A stretch of DNA of 46,432 nucleotides, from assembly GCA_024401415.1 (NCBI GenBank), contig JAKSLC010000004.1, forward strand, positions 1 to 46,432, written 5' to 3'. Made by a program: the position numbers and the translations under genes. Source of the DNA: Bacteroidales bacterium. GTDB taxonomy: Bacteria; Bacteroidota; Bacteroidia; Bacteroidales; Marinilabiliaceae. This document shows, piece after piece, positions 42,592 to 46,432 of the stretch; the first letter of the stretch is position 1; each line of letters starts with the position of its first letter. The notes under the pieces are model-generated. The model saw nothing but the letters and a program-made list of their open reading frames with translations, was not told the origin of the DNA and searched no databases.

Positions 42592-44043
42592 ATGACAATA
42601 CATGATTTACAGCCACAGATAGTGTGGAATTATTTTCATGAGATTACTCAGATTCCTCGCCCTTCTAAACATGAGGAGAAGATTCTTGCCTATTTGGTAG
42701 AGTTCGCTAAGAAGCATAATCTCGAGTATAAGCAGGATTCGGTCGGTAATACTATTATATATAAGCCAGCTACTCCAGGTAAGGAGAGTGTTCCTACTAT
42801 TGCTCTCCAGGCTCATGTTGATATGGTGTGTGAGAAGAATGCTGATAAGGTGCACGATTTCATGAATGACCCTATCGAGACTATCGTTGATGGCGAGTGG
42901 CTCCGTGCTAATGGTACGACTCTCGGCGCTGATGACGGTATGGGTGTGGCTATTGAGTTGGCTGTTCTTGCTTCTACAGATATAGCTCATGGTCCTATTG
43001 AGTGCCTTTTTACTATTGACGAGGAGACTGGTATTACAGGCGCTGAGAATCTGGCAACAGATCTTCTCAGGGGAAAGACTCTTATCAATCTCGACTCAGA
43101 GGACGAGGGCGAGGTGTATGTTGGCTGTGCTGGTGGTTGCACTACACGTACTACTATGCCAATAGTTAAGTCTGATGTCCCAGCTGGTATGCTCCCTGTT
43201 GAGATTAAGGTTACAGGACTTAAGGGTGGTCACTCTGGTGGCGATATTCATCTTCAGCGTGGTAATGCTGTTAAGATAGCAGCCCGTATTGCTAAGCACT
43301 TGATGGATTGTGATATGTTCCAACTTACATCTATAACTGGTGGAAATCTACATAATGCCATTGCTCGCGAGGCTGTTGTCAAGGGTTATGTTGTAAATGC
43401 ACAGCGTGAACCGGCACGTATAGAGTGTAATGTTATCTCAGCTGAGATTCAGGATGAGTTGAAGGGTGTTGATGATGGCTTGCACGTCTCTATGCAGACA
43501 AATGATGATATTCCTGCTTATGTACTTGAACAGGGTATGGCTAAGCGTCTTATCAGTGCGCTTGTAGCTACACCTCATGGCGTATTGGCTATGAGCAATG
43601 ATATTGAGGGGTTGGTAGAGACTTCAGTGAATCTTGCTTCAATAAAGGAGACAGAGGATGGGTTCCTTATCGTGACAAGTCAGCGTAGCTCTACTGATAG
43701 CCAGAAGGTTCTTGCAGCTCAGATGGTTCAGTCGGTATGGGAGTTGGCAGGTGCAAATGTAAATACCGGTGATGGGTATCCTGGTTGGAAGCCAAATATG
43801 AATTCCAAGATATTGAAACATAGTATTGATACGTATAAAAAGCTCTTCGGTAAGGAGCCTGCGGTTAAGGCCATTCACGCCGGACTTGAGTGCGGTCTCT
43901 TCCTTGAGAAGTATCCTGGCTTGGATATGATTTCTGTAGGTCCTACATTCCGTGAGGTCCATTCTCCAAACGAAAGGGTAGAAATCAAGACTGTGGCAAT
44001 GTTTTGGGACTATGTAAAGGAGATGATCGTGAGCTTCGAGTAG
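42592..44043 (+). CDS. pepD: Aminoacyl-histidine dipeptidase / M20C peptidase
   Basis: A 483-residue two-zinc peptidase that cleaves Xaa-His and other dipeptides in the cytosol. Metal ligands are visible: LQAHVDMV (His and Asp), GTTLGADDGMGVA (bridging Asp), IDEETGITGAENL (catalytic and metal Glu) and NLDSEDEGEVYVGCAGG. The dimerisation lid (about 205-380) follows KGGHSGGDIHLQRGNAVK, and the final HAGLECGLF gives the last His. Length and motif order match PepD. Confidence 0.94.
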   Translation: MTIHDLQPQIVWNYFHEITQIPRPSKHEEKILAYLVEFAKKHNLEYKQDSVGNTIIYKPATPGKESVPTIALQAHVDMVCEKNADKVHDFMNDPIETIVDGEWLRANGTTLGADDGMGVAIELAVLASTDIAHGPIECLFTIDEETGITGAENLATDLLRGKTLINLDSEDEGEVYVGCAGGCTTRTTMPIVKSDVPAGMLPVEIKVTGLKGGHSGGDIHLQRGNAVKIAARIAKHLMDCDMFQLTSITGGNLHNAIAREAVVKGYVVNAQREPARIECNVISAEIQDELKGVDDGLHVSMQTNDDIPAYVLEQGMAKRLISALVATPHGVLAMSNDIEGLVETSVNLASIKETEDGFLIVTSQRSSTDSQKVLAAQMVQSVWELAGANVNTGDGYPGWKPNMNSKILKHSIDTYKKLFGKEPAVKAIHAGLECGLFLEKYPGLDMISVGPTFREVHSPNERVEIKTVAMFWDYVKEMIVSFE

Positions 44044-44079
44044 TTCCTGTCTCTTGATTACTATGTCGCAGTGTAGATA

Positions 44080-44095
44080 AAAATTTGCGATATAA
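44080..44095 (+). repeat. Copy 3 of the AAAATTTGCGATATAA motif
   Basis: Identical over 16 bases to the copy at 8265-8280; located between the pepD stop and the terminator. Confidence 0.6.
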
Positions 44096-44126
44096 TAAAG
44101 AGATGCCTTATACTAGCCAAAGAATA

Positions 44127-44158
44127 ACCCGATTCCATATCACTATATGGAATCGGGT
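44127..44158. terminator. Bidirectional terminator between pepD and the DUF721 gene
   Basis: Perfect 14-bp stem (44127-44140 with 44145-44158) around the loop cact, with T-rich sequence downstream on the plus strand. Confidence 0.9.
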
Positions 44159-44188
44159 CTTTTATTTGTAGATGCGTGGGAATCAGTA

Positions 44189-44509
44189 TTATCTGAATAC
44201 TATGTCTTGAATGATGTCTTGCCCTACGGCACTGTTGATGTTTTCCATGACTTTGCTTTTGCTGTATATCAGTTCGTTGCGGATTACGCTTGAGTTTAAC
44301 TCTACGAACATGACGCTGTTTTTTATGTATATGGCACGGGTAGCACGGACAACAGTCGGTCCCGTCACAACCTTCCATAAGTCTATGGCGCGGTGTTCCA
44401 GCATCTGCCTACCCATGTTGTTCTCGTTCATTATGTCAAGGAGAATCTCAGACATCTTCTGAGCACTGCCCATTCTTTTGCCTGCTTGAGCGTAGTATTC
44501 GTTGTCCAT
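44189..44509 (-). CDS. DUF721 (DciA-like) protein
   Basis: A 106-residue protein with RMGSAQKMSEILLDIMNENNMGRQMLEHRAIDLWKVVTGPTVVRATRAIYIKNSVMFVELNSSVIRNEL, the DUF721 pattern. DUF721/DciA proteins help load the replicative helicase in bacteria without DnaC. It follows recF by seven bases, a common order in Bacteroidetes. Confidence 0.85.
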   Translation of the reverse strand: MDNEYYAQAGKRMGSAQKMSEILLDIMNENNMGRQMLEHRAIDLWKVVTGPTVVRATRAIYIKNSVMFVELNSSVIRNELIYSKSKVMENINSAVGQDIIQDIVFR

Positions 44510-44516
44510 AGCCTAA

Positions 44517-45644
44517 TTATGCTTCCGTTATTGAACCATTCACAACATCAAAAATCTTAAATGGTTTGTTGTTGATGCTGTTTTGTAACCGTACTAGTCG
44601 TTCTTTGTTGGTGTCTGATATGAATATTTGACCGTACGACTCCGATGCTACAAATTTTATAAGGTTGTCGCCTCTGGTGTCATCAAGTTTGTCAAAGATG
44701 TCATCTAGTAATAGTATCGGACTCTTCTTTGTGACGAACTCAAGGTATCTGTATTGGGCAAGTTTAAGGGAGATGACAAATGATTTTCTTTGTCCTTGCG
44801 AGCCTACTTGCTTCATCGGGTATCCGTTATAGGTGATTATTATGTCGTCTTTATGGATCCCTCTTGAGGTATAGCCTAATATTAGATCTCTATTGCGACT
44901 CTCTTTTAATCCGTTGAGTAGGTCGTATTTGTCTAGACCTGTAAAGTATTCCACATCTATCTTTTCCTCTCTCGATGATGATATCAATGCGTATATTTGC
45001 TGAACTATAGGACGTAGCCACTCTATGAATGAACGTCGTTTGGCTGATATGTATTGACCGATGCTGGCTAGTTGCTCGTCTAGTATGTCTAATAGAGCAT
45101 AGTCAACAGTAATTCCATTCTCTATCTTCTCTTGTAGGTCTTTTATGTGCTGATTGCGGTTCTGCAATATTTTGGCATATCGCATTATGGCATCTAGGTA
45201 CATGACGTCAGACTGAGATATTACATAGTCCATGTATTTGCGTCTGGCTTCCGCACTGTCTGCTATTAGATCTTCATCGGCTGGAGCTATTATTACTAAT
45301 GGGAGCAGTCCAATATGGTCGGTTAGCCTGACGTAGTCGGTCTTGTTGCGTTTGAATTGCTTTTTGCGCCCACGTTTTATGCCACAATATATAGTCTCTT
45401 CAGTATCGTTAATAAGGTATTCTCCTTGTATAACCATAAATGGTTGCTCATGCAATATGTTGAGGCTGTCAGCAACGTTTGTGTAGCTCTTGCAGAATGA
45501 TAGGTAGTATACTGTATCTAATATATTGGTCTTGCCAACTCCGTTGTTTCCTACAAAGCAATTTATGCCCTGGCACAGATCAATATCTGCTTGGGCAATA
45601 TTTCGATAATTGATTATATGTAGCTTGTTAAGGTACATGGGCAA
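44517..45644 (-). CDS. recF: DNA replication and repair protein RecF
   Basis: A 375-residue SMC-like ATPase for recombinational repair at gaps. Walker A GNNGVGKT is at residues 32-39; the signature QVGSQGQRKSFVISLKLAQ and Walker B PILLLDDIFDKLDD come late. Either Met1 (45644) or Met3 (45638, MYLNKLHIINYRN) could be the start; MYL is closer to the family N terminus. Confidence 0.95.
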   Translation of the reverse strand: MPMYLNKLHIINYRNIAQADIDLCQGINCFVGNNGVGKTNILDTVYYLSFCKSYTNVADSLNILHEQPFMVIQGEYLINDTEETIYCGIKRGRKKQFKRNKTDYVRLTDHIGLLPLVIIAPADEDLIADSAEARRKYMDYVISQSDVMYLDAIMRYAKILQNRNQHIKDLQEKIENGITVDYALLDILDEQLASIGQYISAKRRSFIEWLRPIVQQIYALISSSREEKIDVEYFTGLDKYDLLNGLKESRNRDLILGYTSRGIHKDDIIITYNGYPMKQVGSQGQRKSFVISLKLAQYRYLEFVTKKSPILLLDDIFDKLDDTRGDNLIKFVASESYGQIFISDTNKERLVRLQNSINNKPFKIFDVVNGSITEA

Positions 45645-45659
45645 CCTTCGTTTCTTTTA

Positions 45660-45667
45660 CAAAGGTA
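45660..45667 (-). promoter_or_regulatory. -7 promoter box of recF
   Basis: Minus strand TACCTTTG, 15 bases before the first ATG of recF and directly after the T run of the small-RNA terminator. Confidence 0.6.
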
Positions 45668-45668
45668 C

Positions 45669-45704
45669 AAAAAAATTAAAGGCTTTCGTTATGAAAGCCT
45701 TTAA
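45669..45704 (-). terminator. Terminator of the predicted small RNA
   Basis: Perfect 12-bp stem ttaaaggctttc (45676-45687) with gaaagcctttaa (45693-45704), loop gttat; on the minus strand it is followed by seven T (45669-45675). Confidence 0.85.
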
Positions 45705-45802
45705 TCAACAATAGACAACAACAGATGAAAAAATTACCGCGTTTCACAACGGGAATATCTTATCGAAAGGAGGATTTAATGCTCCTCTCGCTCATTTTTC
45801 AT
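45669..45802 (-). ncRNA. Predicted small RNA with anti-Shine-Dalgarno mimic
   Basis: The minus strand has a complete promoter (TTTG-N20-TACATTTG, 45807-45838), about 130 bases with no protein-like frame, and a strong intrinsic terminator. Predicted structure: closing pairing of AUGAAAAAU near the 5' end with AUUUUUUCAU; a hairpin CGAGAGGA/UCCUC..UCG; a short hairpin CGUU-GUGA-AACG with a GNRA-type loop; and the terminator hairpin. The sequence CCUCCUUUC (complement of 45765-45773) equals the 3' end of 16S rRNA. It could be a regulatory RNA, possibly a 6S-like or Bacteroidales-type ncRNA; I cannot assign a family. Confidence 0.6.
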
Positions 45803-45844
45803 ATTGCAAATGTAGTAATTGTTTTTATTACTAACAAATGTTAA
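45779..45844 (+). CDS. Possible 21-residue hydrophobic peptide opposite the small RNA (speculative)
   Basis: AAAGGAGG (45766-45773) lies five bases before an ATG opening MLLSLIFHIANVVIVFITNK and one more residue, a single membrane-spanning peptide. The small RNA covers its ribosome-binding site and start in antisense, as in type I toxin-antitoxin pairs. No plus-strand promoter is evident and the SD is also the complement of the RNA hairpin, so it may be coincidence. Confidence 0.2.
   Translation: MLLSLIFHIANVVIVFITNKC
45807..45838 (-). promoter_or_regulatory. Promoter of the predicted small RNA
   Basis: Minus strand TTTG (45835-45838), 20 bases, TACATTTG (45807-45814): full match to the Bacteroidales primary-sigma consensus. 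Confidence 0.8.
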
Positions 45845-45934
45845 TTGGATAATCTTCTTGGTTAAAAATACCTTATTAAAGATAGTTTGCTGGTATTCAG
45901 CTTGTTATGATGTGTGTGTACGTAAATATTTTTT

Positions 45935-45951
45935 TTGGCACGGAATTTGAT
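45935..45951 (+). promoter_or_regulatory. Sigma-54-type promoter upstream of the YfiR-like gene
   Basis: TTGGCACGGAATTTGAT fits YTGGCACG-N4-TTGC with the final C of the -12 element replaced by A, the same deviation as the promoter at 28275-28291. Transcription would begin near 45962. Confidence 0.6.
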
Positions 45952-46097
45952 ATAGGCTATACAAACATTTACTAATCATCTAAACAAGAAAGGACACAGA
46001 CATGAATATTTTGGAGTATTAAAAAAATGAAAAAATGAACCTTCGGGTGAAACATAATCAGTTAATTATATGTATAGATAGACAAATGAACAGAGTT

Positions 46098-46432
46098 ATG
46101 AAAAGAGCAATTGTATCAATACTACTAATTGTATTCGGCACTATGTGCTATGCGCAGATGGTTAAGTTCCAGGCCTTGTATGTGTACAACTTCGCAAAGA
46201 ACATTGGATGGGCCGCTGAGGACAACAACCGTGATCTAGTTATCACCGTCGTAGGTGATAATGATTTAGTCGGTGAGCTTTCTAATCTTGCTAAGACTAA
46301 GAAAGTAGGTAACCGAACTGTAGTGGTGAAGGAAGCTGCCACTGTAAATGCTTTGCCTAAGAGCGATATTATCTGTCTTGGTGAGGCTAAGAGTGGTCAG
46401 ATCGGAACTTTGGTATCTAATCAAAGTGGAAA
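46098..46432 (+). CDS. YfiR/DUF4154-like periplasmic protein (5' part only)
   Basis: The frame runs off the window. The signal peptide is MKRAIVSILLIVFGTMCYAQ; an in-frame ATG at 46086 is an alternative start, and the frame is open back to 46035. The mature start MVKFQALYVYNFAKNIGWAAEDNNRDLVITVVGDNDLVGEL, then AKTKKVGNRTVVVKE and SDIICLG, follows the DUF4154/YfiR pattern. In this phylum such proteins commonly precede a membrane sensor kinase; what follows here is not visible. Confidence 0.8.
   Translation, partial: MKRAIVSILLIVFGTMCYAQMVKFQALYVYNFAKNIGWAAEDNNRDLVITVVGDNDLVGELSNLAKTKKVGNRTVVVKEAATVNALPKSDIICLGEAKSGQIGTLVSNQSG

Larger units (their letters stand above)
45645..46085. other. Regulatory-rich intergenic stretch between recF and the YfiR-like gene
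   Basis: It holds the recF -7 box, a predicted small RNA with promoter and terminator on the minus strand, a possible plus-strand hydrophobic mini-ORF, an inverted repeat aatacc/ggtatt (45867-45897), a sigma-54-type promoter and a leader of about 120 bases with very short ORFs (for example MNILEY at 46003). Confidence 0.6.

Noticed and set aside
45705..45802. Region of the small RNA as a fragment of a 16S rRNA gene
   Set aside because: Only about nine bases match the 16S 3' end; the flanks do not resemble helix 45.

Overview
This window looks like a chromosomal segment of a Bacteroidales bacterium, most like the Prevotellaceae. Reasons seen in the sequence: many promoters of the Bacteroidales primary-sigma type (TTTG, 18-21 bp, TAnnTTTG or TAnnTTCG); almost no Shine-Dalgarno sequences; the rpmB-rpmG-DUF4295 cluster; a BspA-like leucine-rich-repeat surface protein; GH43 and GH2 exported enzymes; and a geranylgeranyltransferase-type UbiA. 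The genus is an inference. I see no insertion sequence, prophage, CRISPR array or rRNA. There is one tRNA (Thr, CGT).

Layout. 1-0.35 kb: remnant or interrupted lipoprotein gene. 0.5-2.1 kb: exported GH43 enzyme. 2.2-5.5 kb: a compact plus-strand cassette of cytosolic PAS histidine kinase, PqqD-like protein, HprK-like kinase and S26 signal-peptidase-like protease, which resembles a peptide-modification system. 5.5-8.2 kb: exported GH2 beta-galactosidase, divergent from a metallo-beta-lactamase-fold hydrolase. 9.3-9.9 kb: rpmB-rpmG-DUF4295. 10-17.4 kb: a six-gene minus-strand operon (YD-like exported protein, C_GCAxxG_C_C protein, KdsC-like HAD phosphatase, UbiA prenyltransferase, MutS2, dipeptidyl-peptidase IV) behind tRNA-Thr. 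17.6-21.3 kb: alkaline phosphatase, MenB and an exported TPR/PD40 protein. 21.4-24.2 kb: Rid-like protein, Fsr-type MFS exporter and a small membrane protein. 24.2-29.4 kb: AAA-ATPase-like/PD-(D/E)XK protein, an orphan FtsX/MacB permease with a sigma-54-type promoter and three palindromic upstream sites, a basic protein, and a PNPOx-fold protein. 29.7-34.2 kb: CPA2 antiporter, unknown protein, M48 protease with a TerB-like tail, outer-membrane barrel. 34.3-39 kb: LRR protein, NifX-like protein, unknown exported protein, GPH sugar symporter. 39.1-44 kb: rpsF-rpsR-rplI, a lipoprotein Dcp peptidase and PepD. 44.2-46.4 kb: recF-DUF721, a predicted small RNA, and the start of a YfiR-like gene behind a second sigma-54-type promoter.

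Most of the window is ordinary housekeeping and accessory sequence. The least-explained signals are: (1) a predicted structured small RNA at 45669-45802 that carries a copy of the 16S rRNA 3'-end anti-Shine-Dalgarno sequence; (2) the sigma-54 promoter with three 16-bp palindromes at 28275-28403; (3) the histidine kinase/PqqD/HprK-like/S26 cassette with a possible 20-residue peptide ORF in front of pqqD; (4) two families of short intergenic repeats of unknown role; and (5) an in-frame TGA exactly at the lipobox cysteine of the first gene. All family calls are from reading motifs and no database search was run.
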